A stretch of 64,000 bases of DNA. Source: JALORV01 sp963780715. GTDB lineage: Bacteria; Pseudomonadota; Gammaproteobacteria; Burkholderiales; Burkholderiaceae_F. Made by a program: the position numbers and the translations under genes. Of the stretch, positions 16,595 through 28,135 are shown in pieces; the stretch's first letter is position 1; each line of letters begins with the position of its first letter. The stretch spans positions 61,132 to 125,131 of the forward strand of contig CAWADK010000007.1 in assembly GCA_963780715.1 (NCBI GenBank). Direction: 5' to 3'. The notes below the pieces were generated by a model that was given only the letters and a program-made list of their open reading frames with translations, did not search any database and was not told the DNA's origin.

Positions 16595-17253
16595 GCGCAC
16601 CGACACGCCCCGGTCGTCGCGGCTTTCTGCTCGGTGTCGGCGCGCTTGCGCTCGCGCCGACCGCGGCCTGGTCCGGCGCCCAGAAGTACGAACCACTGTC
16701 GGATTCGGTCCGGGTCGCGCTGGCCGGCCAGATTGCGGACAGTCGCCCGCCCGAGCGCGCGTTCACGACGATCGATGAGCGGATTGCTTACCTGGCATGG
16801 CTGGGCGAGATGTCCGAGCGCCTGCGCGGGCGCATCGGCGATTACACAGCGCGGGTCGAGTTCCTGAAGACGCTCGACTACGAAGCCATGCGCGCCGGGC
16901 TCGATCGCCAACTGGTGCTCGGCCTGATCACGGTGGAGAGCAACTTTCGCAAGTACGCGGTTTCGGTGGCCGGTGCGCGCGGATTCATGCAGGTGATGCC
17001 ATTCTGGACAAAGCTCATCGGCGACGGCGAGCCGCGCCGGCTCTTCGAAATGCGAACAAATCTGCGCTACGGCAACGTGATACTGCGGCACTACCTGGAT
17101 ATCGAAAAGGGCGACCTGTTTATGGCGCTCGGCCGCTACAACGGCAGTCGAGGCCGGCCGCAGTATCCCAATGCCGTGCTGGCTGCATGGCACGGGCGCT
17201 GGCGTTACGAGCCGCCGGCGCGGCCGGTCGCGCCGGCACCTCCTCGGGCCTGA
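16591..17253 (+). CDS. Lytic transglycosylase (SLT domain), probable Tat export
   Basis: This 220-residue protein cleaves the MurNAc-GlcNAc bond of peptidoglycan, to judge from its SLT domain. The N-terminus contains RRGFLLGVGALALA, a twin-arginine-like motif followed by a hydrophobic run, so Tat export to the periplasm is likely. The catalytic glutamate lies in LITVESNFRKYAVS and is followed by GARGFMQVMPFW, both standard goose-type/SLT motifs; a YNGSRGRP-like late motif is also present. Start GTG overlaps the proS stop. Short for a soluble SLT, but the domain is complete. Convergent with ffh, with one base between stops. Confidence 0.88.
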   Translation: MSAPTRPGRRGFLLGVGALALAPTAAWSGAQKYEPLSDSVRVALAGQIADSRPPERAFTTIDERIAYLAWLGEMSERLRGRIGDYTARVEFLKTLDYEAMRAGLDRQLVLGLITVESNFRKYAVSVAGARGFMQVMPFWTKLIGDGEPRRLFEMRTNLRYGNVILRHYLDIEKGDLFMALGRYNGSRGRPQYPNAVLAAWHGRWRYEPPARPVAPAPPRA

Positions 17254-17254
17254 A

Positions 17255-18643
17255 TCAGCGCCGGGGCATCCCGGGCATGTTCGGCATGCCGCGCAGCGCG
17301 CCGAGGCCACGCATCATCTTGGCCAGCCCGCCCTTCTTCATCTGTTTCATCATCGACTGCATCTGCTCGAACTGATTGAGCAGCCGGTTGACTTCCTGCA
17401 CCGGGACGCCCGCCCCGGTCGCAATGCGCCGCTTGCGTGAGGCCTTGATGAGTTCCGGCTTGGACCGCTCGCCCGGCGTCATCGAGGAGATGATGCCCTC
17501 GATGCGGCGGATCTGCTTTTCGCTGTCCGCCGCATTCACCTGGCCGGCGGCCTGAGCGAACTGCGCGGGCAGTTTGTCCACCAGGCCGGCGAGTCCACCC
17601 ATCTTGCGCATCTGCCCAACTTGCTCGCGAAAGTCGTTCAGGTCGAAGCGCTCCCCGGACTGCATGCGCCGCGCGAACTTTTGCGCGCTCTCGACATCGA
17701 CGGCCTTCGTGACATCCTCGACCAGGGAGACGATGTCGCCCATGCCGAGAACGCGCCCCGCCATGCCAGCCGGATTGAAGCGCTCGAAGCCTGAGAGCTT
17801 CTCGCCGACGCCGACGAACTTGATCGGCTTACCGGTGACCTGGCGCACGGAGAGCGCGGCGCCGCCGCGCGAGTCGCCGTCCAGCTTGGTGAGAATGACG
17901 CCCGTCAGTGGCAGTCGGTCAGCGAACGCTTTGGCCGTGTTGACGGCGTCCTGTCCCAACATCGCGTCGACGACGAAGAGCGTCTCGATCGGCGTCAGCC
18001 GCTGCTCGAGCGCGGCGACCTCCTGCATCATTGCTTCGTCGATCGCCAGTCGGCCGGCGGTGTCGACGATCAGGACATCGAAGAACTGCCGTTTGGCATG
18101 GTGAAGTGCACGGTCGGCGATGTCGAGCGGCGCATCACCGACGGCGGACGGGAAGAACTCGGCGTCTGCCTGGGCCGCCACGGTGCGCAGCTGCTCGATG
18201 GCGGCCGGACGGTAGACGTCGGTCGATACCAGCAGCACCTTCTTCTTGCGCTCCGCATGCAACCACCTGGCGAGCTTGCCCGCCGTTGTCGTCTTGCCGG
18301 CCCCTTGCAACCCGGCGAGCAGGATCACCGCCGGTGGCTGGGTGGCCAGTGAAAGGTCGCGCGCCTCGTCGGAGAGGTCACCTCCCATCAACTGCGTCAG
18401 TTCGCGCTGAACGACGCCCACCAGCGCCTGACCCGGAGTCAGGCTGCCGACGACCTCTTCGCCGAGGGCCTGCTCCTTGATGCGTGCGATGAAGTCGCGC
18501 ACGACGGGCAGCGCGACGTCAGCCTCGAGTAATGCCACGCGGACCTCGCGCAGCATGTCCTGCATGTTCTGTTCGGTCAGTCGTGCCTGGCCGCGCATCG
18601 TCTTGACGACACGCGCCAGCTTGGTGGTCAGCTGTTCGAGCAT
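17255..18643 (-). CDS. ffh: Signal recognition particle protein Ffh
   Basis: Ffh binds 4.5S RNA and signal sequences and delivers ribosomes to FtsY and the Sec translocon. The 462-residue product has the N domain, a GTPase domain with GLQGAGKTT (about 107-115), DTAGRL, TKLDGDSRGGAAL and GVGEKL, and a methionine-rich M domain ending with many Met residues (MQSMMKQMKKGG, MRGLGALRG). Complete and typical. Its start faces the cytochrome c assembly-like gene, a conserved divergent pair in betaproteobacteria. Confidence 0.97.
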   Translation of the reverse strand: MLEQLTTKLARVVKTMRGQARLTEQNMQDMLREVRVALLEADVALPVVRDFIARIKEQALGEEVVGSLTPGQALVGVVQRELTQLMGGDLSDEARDLSLATQPPAVILLAGLQGAGKTTTAGKLARWLHAERKKKVLLVSTDVYRPAAIEQLRTVAAQADAEFFPSAVGDAPLDIADRALHHAKRQFFDVLIVDTAGRLAIDEAMMQEVAALEQRLTPIETLFVVDAMLGQDAVNTAKAFADRLPLTGVILTKLDGDSRGGAALSVRQVTGKPIKFVGVGEKLSGFERFNPAGMAGRVLGMGDIVSLVEDVTKAVDVESAQKFARRMQSGERFDLNDFREQVGQMRKMGGLAGLVDKLPAQFAQAAGQVNAADSEKQIRRIEGIISSMTPGERSKPELIKASRKRRIATGAGVPVQEVNRLLNQFEQMQSMMKQMKKGGLAKMMRGLGALRGMPNMPGMPRR

Positions 18644-18688
18644 GGAACGGACGAGAGTGGGACGAGGCAGCGCATGGTATAAATCTTC

Positions 18689-19528
18689 ATGCCTCTGCGC
18701 TCCGAGTGGCTCGTATTGTACGGCGCCGTCGTCGCGCTTTACCTCCTGGTGACCTGGCGGGAGTGGACGACGCTCAGCACGAGTTCACAGCGTCTGCCGA
18801 TCTGGCCCAGCGTCATCCTGGCGGTCGCCTTCGGCCTGCACGGTGTCCTTCTATGGCAGGCGATCATCGGGCCGGAGCAGTTCCGGTTCGGCTTCGCGCA
18901 TGCGCTCTCGGCCACGCTCTGGCTGACGGTCCTAATCGTCTGGGCCGAGAGTTACTTCTCGGCCTCGCGCGGCCTGTTGCTGCTGGTGCTGCCGTTGGCC
19001 GCTGTCGCATCGGGGCTTCCGGTCCTGTTTCCGGGTTCGGTGCTCGGGCCGGCAACCGCGTCGCCCGTGTTCCGGCTCCATTTATTGCTGGCCATCCTTG
19101 CCTACAGCCTGCTGACGATCGCGGCGATGCAGGCGCTGCTGATGGCGACGATCGACCGACGCCTGCATGGCGATGTGCTCGGCGAGCGCTCCCGGCTGGC
19201 GCGGTTCCTCGACCGCCTGCCGCCGCTGCTGGCGATGGAAACCGTGTTGTTCCGCCTGATCACGGCGGGGTTCGTGTTGCTGACGGCTACGCTGGTGAGC
19301 GGGGTCTTTTTCTCCGAACAGCTTTTCGGCCGCCCGCTACGCTTGGATCACAAGACGGTGTTCACGATCGCTGCGTGGGCTGTCTTTGGTGGCCTGCTGA
19401 TGGGGCGCTTTTTCTTCGGCTGGCGCGGCCGGACGGCGCTGCGGTGGACGCTGATCGGGTTCGCGATGCTGATGCTGGCCTATGTCGGCAGCCGCTTTGT
19501 GCTGGAAGTCTTGCTGGGACGAGTGTGA
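18689..19528 (+). CDS. Cytochrome c assembly-like integral membrane protein (CcsA/YpjD type)
   Basis: This 279-residue protein is almost entirely hydrophobic, with about eight predicted membrane helices, and matches the CytC_asm family (YpjD/HemX/CcsA-like) in layout. I do not see a clear haem-binding WWD motif, so direct participation in cytochrome c maturation is uncertain. Helices run from residue 8 to the C-terminus with short loops, the longest (about 155-175) holding charged residues. A TATAAA lies 5 bases before the ATG. The gene sits between ffh and pilS, a conserved neighbourhood with no known functional link. Its stop overlaps the next start by one base. Confidence 0.8.
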   Translation: MPLRSEWLVLYGAVVALYLLVTWREWTTLSTSSQRLPIWPSVILAVAFGLHGVLLWQAIIGPEQFRFGFAHALSATLWLTVLIVWAESYFSASRGLLLLVLPLAAVASGLPVLFPGSVLGPATASPVFRLHLLLAILAYSLLTIAAMQALLMATIDRRLHGDVLGERSRLARFLDRLPPLLAMETVLFRLITAGFVLLTATLVSGVFFSEQLFGRPLRLDHKTVFTIAAWAVFGGLLMGRFFFGWRGRTALRWTLIGFAMLMLAYVGSRFVLEVLLGRV

Positions 19529-19761
19529 TGGGCAGGATCCTATTTTTCGTTTTGCTTGCCGCGTTGGTGTATGTGGGATGGCAGTGGATGCAGCGTGCTG
19601 CCCGCCGCGAGTCGGCGGCGCGCGACGACGCCAAGCCCCTGCCGCAGGCCATGGTGAGCTGCTCGGCGTGCGGGCTGCATCTGCCGCGGCAGGAGGCGCT
19701 GGTCGCCGATGACCGGTTCTACTGCTGTGAAGAACATCGCCGTCGCGGCAGCGGCACCTGA
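19528..19761 (+). CDS. PP0621-family small membrane-anchored protein with zinc-ribbon-like cysteines
   Basis: A 77-residue protein with one N-terminal membrane helix (about residues 4-20) followed by a charged linker and a small cysteine cluster, CSACGLHLPRQEAL...FYCCEEH, that resembles a zinc ribbon. This matches the PP0621 family found next to pilS in many betaproteobacteria; no function is known. It begins one base inside the preceding gene's stop (TGATG) and ends 8 bases before pilS, so the three genes form a transcription unit. Confidence 0.8.
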   Translation: MGRILFFVLLAALVYVGWQWMQRAARRESAARDDAKPLPQAMVSCSACGLHLPRQEALVADDRFYCCEEHRRRGSGT

Positions 19762-19769
19762 ACTTCCCG

Positions 19770-21476
19770 ATGGCCGACATCGAGTCGCAAGCCCTCGAGC
19801 GCGCCGCGGGCGGGCCGGACGAACCGCCGTGGCGCACGCTGGAGTACTTCGCGACGACCCGCGTGATCGTTGCGAGCGCTCTGGTCCTCGGTGCCGCGGC
19901 GGTTGGCCTGCGGCAGGCGGGCGGTGCTGCCACTTTGCACTCGGCGCTGTTCCTGGCGCTCGGGTATTTCGTCGGCGCTGCGCTTTTCGCCGGGTTGGCC
20001 CTGTACTGGCGGCGCCACTTCCCGGCCCAGGTGTTCAGCCAGCTGGCTGTCGACATGGCTGCCGTGACCGCGCTTGTGGTCTCGGCCGGAGGCGTGGCCT
20101 CGGGCTGGGTCATTCTCTACCTGTTGCCGCTGGCCGGGGCATCGCTGCTGCTGCCGCCGTTGCAGGTCTTCTTTGTGTGTTCGATCGCGGTGCTCGCGAT
20201 CCTGATTGACGCCGGGCTGCGTGCGCTGGCCGCGGAGTCCGGCGACTCGCTGCTTTTTCAGTCTGGAATCTTCGGCGCGGCGTTGTTTGCGGTCTCGGCG
20301 CTGCTGCGGGCGCTCAGTGCCCGGCTTGCGAGCCAGGAACAGCTCGCGCGCAGCCGCGGCCGTGACTTGCAGAACCAGCTCGCGATCAATCGGCTCGTCA
20401 TTGCCCAGATGGACGAAGGAGTCATCGTGGTCGACCGCTCGGGCAGCGTGCGCGCGAACAACCGCGGCGCGCGCCGAATGCTGGGGCTCGATTCCGCCGC
20501 GCAATTGACGGGCAAGCGACTGTCCGAAATTCCGGCGGCCAGCGAGCTGGCGGTCGCTTTTTCCGCCTGGAGCGAGGGTGGCCGCAGCGAAGGGCTGTGG
20601 TCGAACACCATAGTTCCGACCGCCGACAACGGCGCTGCCATCGCGCCGGAGGCGCGCCTGCGCGCGCGCTTCGCGCGTCCGTCGTCGGCGGCGAGCGACG
20701 AGTTCGTCATCTTCATCGAGGACGTACGCGACGTCGAGGACCGCGCGCAGCAGCTGAAACTGGCGGCCATGGGACGGCTGACGGCGTCGATCGCGCACGA
20801 GATCCGCAATCCGTTGGCGGCGATTGGCAACGCCGGGCAACTGCTCAGCGAGGACGCGCGCGACCCGGTGCTCAAACGGCTCGCCGCCATCGTGCGCGAA
20901 AACACTCAGCGGCTTAATCGGCTGGTTGAGGACGTGCTGCGGGTGGCGCGCCGCGAGCCGCCGCTGGGTGACGAGATCGATCTTTCGGATTTCGTCCGCG
21001 AATTCCTGTCTGAATTCGTCCGCGACCGGGGACTCGCTCCGTCGACGATCGGTGCGCAGCTCGCGCCGGACCAGCGGGTCAAGTTCGAGCAGTCGCACCT
21101 GCGCCAGGTGCTTTATAACCTTGTCGACAATGCGCTGCGCTATGCGACGGGTAGTCCAGGGTGCGTCTGCGTGATTGTCGAGCCCGCCCCCGAGGGCGAC
21201 CGGCCGCAGCTCTGGGTGCTCGACGATGGGCCGGGAGTTCCCTTCGAAGCGCGCACGGGGCTGTTCGAGCCCTTCTTCACCACGCGTAACCAGGGTACTG
21301 GCCTGGGCCTGTATCTAGCACGCGAGTTCTGCGTGACAAACCGGGCCGAGCTTGCCTACGCCGCGCGTCGCGAAGTCGACGGCAGTACGCGCGAAGGGTT
21401 CCTGTTGCGCTTCGGACAGGGCGCGCGCGTCGACGCGAGCCTGCACGGATTCCTCGATACGATCCCGGTGCGATGA
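19770..21476 (+). CDS. pilS: Sensor histidine kinase PilS
   Basis: PilS is the membrane sensor of the type IV pilus two-component system; it phosphorylates PilR and in Pseudomonas responds to pilin in the inner membrane. The 568-residue product has six predicted helices in residues 30-190, a PAS-like domain (about 205-320), a HisKA segment SIAHEIRNPLAAI with the phosphorylated His at about residue 343, and an HATPase_c domain with NLVDNALRYA, DDGPGVP, and GTGLGLYLA. Its stop overlaps the pilR start by 4 bp (ATGA). The pilBCD genes lie 11 kb away. Confidence 0.94.
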   Translation: MADIESQALERAAGGPDEPPWRTLEYFATTRVIVASALVLGAAAVGLRQAGGAATLHSALFLALGYFVGAALFAGLALYWRRHFPAQVFSQLAVDMAAVTALVVSAGGVASGWVILYLLPLAGASLLLPPLQVFFVCSIAVLAILIDAGLRALAAESGDSLLFQSGIFGAALFAVSALLRALSARLASQEQLARSRGRDLQNQLAINRLVIAQMDEGVIVVDRSGSVRANNRGARRMLGLDSAAQLTGKRLSEIPAASELAVAFSAWSEGGRSEGLWSNTIVPTADNGAAIAPEARLRARFARPSSAASDEFVIFIEDVRDVEDRAQQLKLAAMGRLTASIAHEIRNPLAAIGNAGQLLSEDARDPVLKRLAAIVRENTQRLNRLVEDVLRVARREPPLGDEIDLSDFVREFLSEFVRDRGLAPSTIGAQLAPDQRVKFEQSHLRQVLYNLVDNALRYATGSPGCVCVIVEPAPEGDRPQLWVLDDGPGVPFEARTGLFEPFFTTRNQGTGLGLYLAREFCVTNRAELAYAARREVDGSTREGFLLRFGQGARVDASLHGFLDTIPVR

Positions 21477-22948
21477 GCGAAGCCCAGCGTTCCGAAGCCC
21501 CTCGAGCGCCGGTCAGCCGGCGGTCACCGGCGGTGCTCGTGGTCGACGACGAGGCGGATCTGCGCGAGCTGCTCTCGCTCACGCTGCTGCGCCTCGGCCT
21601 GGACGTGGACACGGCGGAGTCGGTGTCGGCGGCGCGCTCGCTGCTCGCGCGCAACCGGTATTCGCTGTGCCTGACCGACATGCGCCTGCCTGACGGGACG
21701 GGCCTCGAACTGGTTCGCGAAGTGGCACAGTCGTCCGGCACACCGATCGCCGTGATCACCGCTTATGGCAGCGCGGAGAACGCCGTTGCGGCGCTGAAGG
21801 CGGGCGCCTTCGATTACCTGACCAAGCCGGTCGATCTCGACCAGTTGCGGCTGCTGGTGCGATCGGCCGTACGCGATGCGAACGGGGTGTCGGTCGGCAG
21901 CGGTGATGCAGGTCGCGAGCCCCTGGCTGCGGCGGATCGACTGGCAGGCACCACACCGGCGATGCAACAGATGCGTGCCCTTATCGAGCGGCTGGCACGC
22001 AGCATGGCGCCGGTGGCGATCTGCGGGGAGTCGGGCAGCGGCAAGGAACTGGCGGCGCGTGCGATCCATGAGTCGTCGGCGCGACGCGCGCAACCGTTCG
22101 TGGCTGTCAATTGCGGCGCCATTCCGGAAAATCTGATGGAGGCCGAGTTCTTCGGCTACCGCAAGGGGGCCTTCACCGGCGCCGACCGGGACCGCGACGG
22201 ATTTTTCCAGGCGGCGGCCGGCGGGACGCTCTTTCTCGACGAAGTTGCCGACCTGCCGCTGGCGATGCAGGTCAAGCTGCTGCGCGCGATCCAGGAGCGG
22301 CGCGTGCGCAAAGTGGGATCGCCGACCGAGGAATCCGTCGATGTGCGGCTCGTCAGCGCCACGCACCAGGATCTCGCAGCGCTGGTGGCGGCGGGGCGCT
22401 TTCGGCAGGATCTCTACTACCGGCTCAATGTCATCGAACTCAGGGTGCCGCCGCTGCGCGAGCGGCTTGACGACATCGAGCTGCTGGCCAATGCGATCCT
22501 CGCGCGCATTGCGGCGCGGACCGGCGGTCCAGCCGCGCGCCTGTCTCCGGCCGCGCTGGCGGCTCTGAAGCACTATCGCTTCCCGGGCAACGTGCGCGAG
22601 CTGGAGAACGTGCTCGAGCGAGCGGTCGCGCTGGCGGGCGACGACGTGCTGATGGCGGACGACCTGCTGCTGCCTGGGCCGGGAGTCGACCTGCCACTCG
22701 AAGCAGAGCCCGTCCCGGCCGATGAGGATCCCGGCGCCGCGGCTGCAGACGAAGGGGATGCCGACGGCACGTACGACATGGTGGACGGCGTGCCGTCGTC
22801 GCTGCCGGCGTTCCTCGACGAGCACGAGCGCAGCGCGATACGCACGGCGCTGACGAAGACGCGTTACAACCGCACGGCAGCCGCACAGCTCCTGGGGATC
22901 ACCTTCCGACAGCTGCGCTATCGGATGCAGCGGCTGAACATCAAGTGA
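21473..22948 (+). CDS. pilR: Sigma-54-dependent response regulator PilR
   Basis: PilR activates sigma-54 transcription of the major pilin gene. The 491-residue product has a receiver domain with the acceptor Asp at about residue 69 in LTDMRLPDG, a AAA+ domain with Walker A GESGSGKE, the sigma-54-contacting GAFTGA loop, Walker B-like LFLDEVADLP and the R-finger region, then a Fis-type helix-turn-helix at the C-terminus (TAAAQLLGITFRQLRYRMQRL). The regulatory target pilA is not in this window. Directly coupled to pilS. Confidence 0.95.
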   Translation: MSEAQRSEAPRAPVSRRSPAVLVVDDEADLRELLSLTLLRLGLDVDTAESVSAARSLLARNRYSLCLTDMRLPDGTGLELVREVAQSSGTPIAVITAYGSAENAVAALKAGAFDYLTKPVDLDQLRLLVRSAVRDANGVSVGSGDAGREPLAAADRLAGTTPAMQQMRALIERLARSMAPVAICGESGSGKELAARAIHESSARRAQPFVAVNCGAIPENLMEAEFFGYRKGAFTGADRDRDGFFQAAAGGTLFLDEVADLPLAMQVKLLRAIQERRVRKVGSPTEESVDVRLVSATHQDLAALVAAGRFRQDLYYRLNVIELRVPPLRERLDDIELLANAILARIAARTGGPAARLSPAALAALKHYRFPGNVRELENVLERAVALAGDDVLMADDLLLPGPGVDLPLEAEPVPADEDPGAAAADEGDADGTYDMVDGVPSSLPAFLDEHERSAIRTALTKTRYNRTAAAQLLGITFRQLRYRMQRLNIK

Positions 22949-23014
22949 GTTGCCGGTGAGTTGGGCGTATCGCTCAGCGGGTTGTTCGACCACCAGAGGA
23001 ACGGTTCGCAAGCC

Positions 23015-23578
23015 ATGCCGCACTCGTCCCTGCTGGTAGCGGCGGACGGGTGGGTCGCCGGGGTGGACCGCCTGCGTTCACCCAACGCGGACGCCCGACC
23101 CCCGGAGGCTCGTGTCAGTCTGGTCGTGATCCACAACATCAGCCTGCCGCCGGGCTGCTATGGCAGCGGCCATGTCGAACGCCTCTTCCTGAACCAGCTC
23201 GACGTCGGCACCGACGGATTCCTTTCCCGCGTGGCCGGTGCGCGCGTCTCGGCACACTTCTATATCGATCGTAGCGGGCGCTGTATCCAGTTCGTGTCGT
23301 GCCTCGATCGCGCCTGGCATGCCGGAGCCTCGGAGTTCCGGGGCCGGCAGCGCTGCAACGATTTCTCGCTCGGCGTCGAGCTCGAAGGCTCGGACTTCGA
23401 ACCCTTCACCGACGCGCAGTATGTCTCGCTCAACGCGCTGCTGCAGGTGCTCGCCCCCGCGTATCCGCTCGAAGCGGTCGTGGGGCATAGCGATATCGCG
23501 ACCGACCGCAAGACGGACCCCGGTCCGTTCTTCGAGTGGGGCCGGCTCCGTGTGTCGCCCGGTCTGATCGCGCGCTGA
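23015..23578 (+). CDS. ampD: N-acetyl-anhydromuramyl-L-alanine amidase AmpD
   Basis: AmpD is a cytosolic zinc amidase that removes the peptide from anhydro-MurNAc during cell-wall recycling and thereby limits AmpC induction in species with AmpR. The product is about 187 residues from the chosen ATG (MPHSSLLV). Zinc ligands are in VVIHNISLP, DRAWHAGASEF and the late VGHSDIATDRKTDPGPFFEW, the last being an AmpD hallmark. An upstream in-frame TTG would add 18 residues that are not family-like. No signal peptide is seen. It follows pilR, an order common in Burkholderiales. Confidence 0.93.
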   Translation: MPHSSLLVAADGWVAGVDRLRSPNADARPPEARVSLVVIHNISLPPGCYGSGHVERLFLNQLDVGTDGFLSRVAGARVSAHFYIDRSGRCIQFVSCLDRAWHAGASEFRGRQRCNDFSLGVELEGSDFEPFTDAQYVSLNALLQVLAPAYPLEAVVGHSDIATDRKTDPGPFFEWGRLRVSPGLIAR

Positions 23579-23639
23579 CCTCCTGCGTATTCAAGTTTGC
23601 CTGCGCACCCTCGCGTGTGCGCTGCCGCATCGCTGCCTG

Positions 23640-23668
23640 TTGAAGTCTGGGAAAAGTTTCCCTATGAT
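23640..23668 (+). promoter_or_regulatory. Sigma-70 promoter of nrdAB
   Basis: TTGAAG at 23640-23645 and TATGAT at 23663-23668 with the ideal 17-base spacing. The predicted start, near 23675, falls on the first NrdR box. No competing promoter of similar quality is visible in the spacer. Confidence 0.72.
23649..23662. repeat. Perfect palindrome inside the nrdA promoter spacer
   Basis: GGGAAA-AG-TTTCCC is a perfect 6-bp inverted repeat that occupies exactly the bases between the -35 and -10 hexamers. A dimeric repressor bound here would block RNA polymerase. I do not recognise the regulator. Confidence 0.6.
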
Positions 23669-23674
23669 GCGCAA

Positions 23675-23690
23675 ACACTAAAACTAGTGC
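23675..23690. promoter_or_regulatory. NrdR box 1
   Basis: ACACTAAAACTAGTGC matches the 16-bp NrdR consensus (ACACWATATATWGTGT-like) with intact outer ACACTA/TAGTG arms. It lies at the predicted transcription start of nrdAB. NrdR represses ribonucleotide reductase genes when dATP/ATP ratios are high. Confidence 0.75.
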
Positions 23691-23705
23691 TCGCAAGCGG
23701 TCATG

Positions 23706-23721
23706 CCACAACATATTGTGG
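23706..23721. promoter_or_regulatory. NrdR box 2
   Basis: CCACAACATATTGTGG is an almost perfect NrdR box. Its start is 31 bp from the start of box 1, three helical turns, the spacing at which paired NrdR boxes are normally found, so the pair is convincing. Confidence 0.82.
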
Positions 23722-23931
23722 TTGGCGTCGAGGCCAAGAACTTCGGCGTCTGACGGGCACGGGCCAGGCCAAGCGGCGGAAAGCGGGTCCCCACGTGCGG
23801 TGGCGCAATGCCGCGCGCGCAGGGGTAGCGAAGGCAGACAACAACCAGGACGGCTACAGCTTGTGGTTGCGGCAGCAAGGAAGGCCGCCCACTGCGCTCC
23901 GTCTTCGGGTGCAAGGAGCATCGGAGGGTTT

Positions 23932-26839
<2,908 letters not shown>

Positions 26840-26874
26840 TGCACAACACGAACAGAACCAAGGAGTAGCCAAGC

Positions 26875-28005
26875 ATGCTGGCCTGGGAAGACAACCCCGC
26901 ACCACTGGCGCCGCAACCCGCCCTGCAATCCGCCGTTCCGATGGGCAGGCCGGCGGATCCGACGCCGGAGCAAGCGGCGCCGGATCTCCGGCGGGTCAAC
27001 GTCGCCGACAAGCGGATCATCAACGGCGCGACCGACGTCAATCAGCTGGTGCCATTCAAGTACAAGTGGGCCTGGGAGAAGTACCTCTCGACCTGCGCCA
27101 ACCACTGGATGCCGCAGGAAGTGAACATGTCGCGCGACATCGGCCTGTGGAAGGATCCGAACGGATTAACCGAGGACGAGCGCCGGCTCGTCAAGCGCAA
27201 CCTCGGCTTCTTCGTGACGGCCGACTCGCTCGCCGCCAACAACATCGTGCTGGGCACCTACCGCCACATCACGGCCCCGGAGTGCCGACAGTTCCTGCTG
27301 CGCCAGGCGTTCGAGGAGGCGATCCACACCCACGCCTACCAGTACATCGTCGAATCGCTCGGTCTGGACGAAGGCGAGATCTTCAACGCCTACCACGAGG
27401 TCGCGTCGATCCGGGACAAGGACGAGTTCCTGATTCCCTTCATCGACACGCTGACGGACCCGCACTTCAAGACCGGAACGACCGAGAGCGACCAGGCGCT
27501 GCTGCGCAGCCTGATCGTCTTCGCCTGCCTGATGGAGGGACTGTTCTTCTACGTCGGGTTCACGCAGATCCTGGCGCTGGGACGGCAGAACAAGATGACC
27601 GGGGCCGCGGAGCAGTACCAGTACATCCTGCGCGACGAGTCGATGCACTGCAACTTCGGCATCGACCTGATCAACCAGATCAAGCTCGAGAACCCCCAGC
27701 TCTGGACGCCGCAGTTCCGGGAAGAAGTGCGAGGGCTCTTCAAGAAGGCAGTCGACCTCGAGTACGCCTACGCGGAGGACACGATGCCGCGGGGCGTGCT
27801 GGGCCTCAATGCGCCGATGTTCAAGGGCTATCTGCGCTACATCGCCAATCGGCGCGCGCAGCAGATCGGCATCGAGGCGCTTTTCCCGCAGGAAGAAAAC
27901 CCGTTCCCCTGGATGAGCGAGATGATCGATCTGAAAAAGGAACGAAACTTCTTCGAGACGCGCGTCATCGAGTATCAATCGGGTGGTGCGCTCTCGTGGG
28001 ACTGA
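26875..28005 (+). CDS. nrdB: Ribonucleoside-diphosphate reductase small subunit NrdB
   Basis: NrdB holds the diferric-tyrosyl radical cofactor that initiates catalysis in NrdA. The 376-residue product contains iron-ligand segments TADSLAANNI, FEEAIHTHAYQY (with the Tyr that would carry the radical), LMEGLFFYVGF and DESMHCNFG, all intact. The C-terminal tail that docks NrdA is present. A good AAGGAG box lies before the ATG, 35 bases after nrdA, so the two form an operon under the NrdR-box promoter. Confidence 0.97.
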   Translation: MLAWEDNPAPLAPQPALQSAVPMGRPADPTPEQAAPDLRRVNVADKRIINGATDVNQLVPFKYKWAWEKYLSTCANHWMPQEVNMSRDIGLWKDPNGLTEDERRLVKRNLGFFVTADSLAANNIVLGTYRHITAPECRQFLLRQAFEEAIHTHAYQYIVESLGLDEGEIFNAYHEVASIRDKDEFLIPFIDTLTDPHFKTGTTESDQALLRSLIVFACLMEGLFFYVGFTQILALGRQNKMTGAAEQYQYILRDESMHCNFGIDLINQIKLENPQLWTPQFREEVRGLFKKAVDLEYAYAEDTMPRGVLGLNAPMFKGYLRYIANRRAQQIGIEALFPQEENPFPWMSEMIDLKKERNFFETRVIEYQSGGALSWD

Positions 28006-28100
28006 AGTGAAACAGATCACAGCGAAGTGCTGAGACAACGCGCGAACGAAAAAGAAGTGGGTCAAATCACACACAATTCGTTCATCGATGCAGAAAATTC

Positions 28101-28129
28101 TTGCGATCGATTTCGATTGCGAGTAAAAA
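28101..28129 (+). promoter_or_regulatory. Possible promoter in the nrdB-histone spacer
   Basis: TTGCGA at 28101-28106 and TAAAAA at 28124-28129 with 17 bases between them, in an A/T-rich stretch. Nothing coding follows before the terminator at 28348, which is why I connect it with a possible small RNA. Confidence 0.4.
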
Positions 28130-28135
28130 GCGAAC

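Larger units (their letters stand above)
23579..23931 (+). other. ampD-nrdA spacer: promoter, NrdR sites and leader
   Basis: About 350 bases without a gene. It holds a promoter with an internal palindrome, two NrdR-type boxes and a leader of about 255 bases. A 16-codon frame (ATG at 23703) overlaps the second NrdR box but has no ribosome-binding site worth noting. I looked for a cobalamin riboswitch, which is known on some nrd operons, and did not find its conserved boxes. Confidence 0.6.

Noticed and set aside
23675..23931. Cobalamin or other riboswitch in the nrdA leader
   Set aside because: No B12 box or comparable conserved core found by eye.
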